A stretch of DNA of 5,816 bases, taken from an uncultured Clostridia bacterium. Lineage in GTDB: Bacteria > Bacillota_A > Clostridia > Oscillospirales > Oscillospiraceae. Position numbers and translations under genes: made by a program. The DNA lies in NCBI GenBank assembly GCA_949289625.1, contig CASEPH010000460.1, positions 1 through 5,816 on the forward strand, in the 5' to 3' direction. The notes beneath the pieces are model-generated. The model did no database searches. It worked only from the letters and a program-made list of their open reading frames with translations, and had not been told where the DNA came from. Every line of letters begins with the position of its first letter. Position 1 is the stretch's first letter. Below are positions 5,681 to 5,816 of this stretch, in pieces.

Positions 5681-5816
5681 TTACTTTAAAAGACGATATA
5701 GATTTGAGGTGCATCCCCCATTTTCCCGGTATCTGGGGCGCTTTTCGATCCACCCTAGGCGAAGCAGGTCTTGAATTGCGCGTTTCACTGTGGAGCGGGA
5801 CAAATGTAGATCCCGG
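5681..5816 (-). CDS. Small winged-helix (helix-turn-helix) DNA-binding protein, C-terminal part only
   Basis: Only the last 44 residues are in the window; the start lies beyond the right edge. The visible part is the recognition region of a winged helix-turn-helix domain: RDLHLSRSTVKRAIQDLLRL, where the LSRSTVKRAI stretch is the probable recognition helix, then GWIEKRPRYRENGG as the wing and TSNLYRLLK before the stop. This resembles the HTH_36-type small proteins common in Clostridia, some of them on mobile elements near replication genes. DNA binding is well supported; the target is unknown. It is co-directional with the NTF2-like pair but about 420 bases away with a promoter between, so it is probably a separate unit. 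The ORF is short and could easily be missed because its start is outside the window. Confidence 0.75.
   Translation of the reverse strand, partial: RDLHLSRSTVKRAIQDLLRLGWIEKRPRYRENGGCTSNLYRLLK

Noticed and set aside
1..5816. CRISPR array, tRNA, rRNA, insertion sequence or attachment site
   Set aside because: No regularly spaced repeats, cloverleaf, transposase sequence or flanking terminal repeats could be seen on either strand.

Overview
The window looks like chromosomal DNA of an anaerobic, gut-type Clostridia bacterium, probably Oscillospiraceae-like. This is inferred from moderately G+C-rich coding sequence, strong AGGAGG-type ribosome binding sites, TTG starts and the style of the proteins; it is not proven by a marker gene. 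Every gene I can support is on the minus strand, so transcription runs from high to low coordinates.

Right end (about 5260-5816): the C-terminal part of a small winged-helix DNA-binding protein enters from the edge. It is followed by about 420 bases without a convincing gene. This gap holds a good sigma-70-type promoter with a TATAAT -10 box, plus several small inverted and direct repeats that could be operator or leader elements.

Middle (about 4320-5258): two tandem paralogous small proteins of the NTF2/SnoaL-like fold (putative lumazine-binding type) share about half their residues. A perfect 12-bp hairpin lies between them, and a rho-independent terminator closes the unit. They are visibly more A/T-rich than the genes to their left.

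Left (1-4176): a tightly packed poly-gamma-glutamate operon, pgsB-pgsC-pgsW-ggt. The genes overlap or are separated by 11 bases, which suggests translational coupling. PgsB is the ATP-dependent glutamate ligase and PgsC its small membrane partner. PgsW is a membrane-anchored protein of unknown biochemical role found in such operons. The last gene encodes a lipoprotein gamma-glutamyltransferase, which in this context would cut, release or attach the polymer (a CapD/Ggt role). No pgsA/capA gene is seen in the window.

The most notable observation is an in-frame TAA in the transferase gene at 524-526. It lies upstream of the catalytic threonine, while the rest of the frame is intact and highly conserved down to the window edge. 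This is a point nonsense change, a sequencing error or, much less likely, recoding. If real, it removes the catalytic subunit, so the operon would lose its polymer-processing step.
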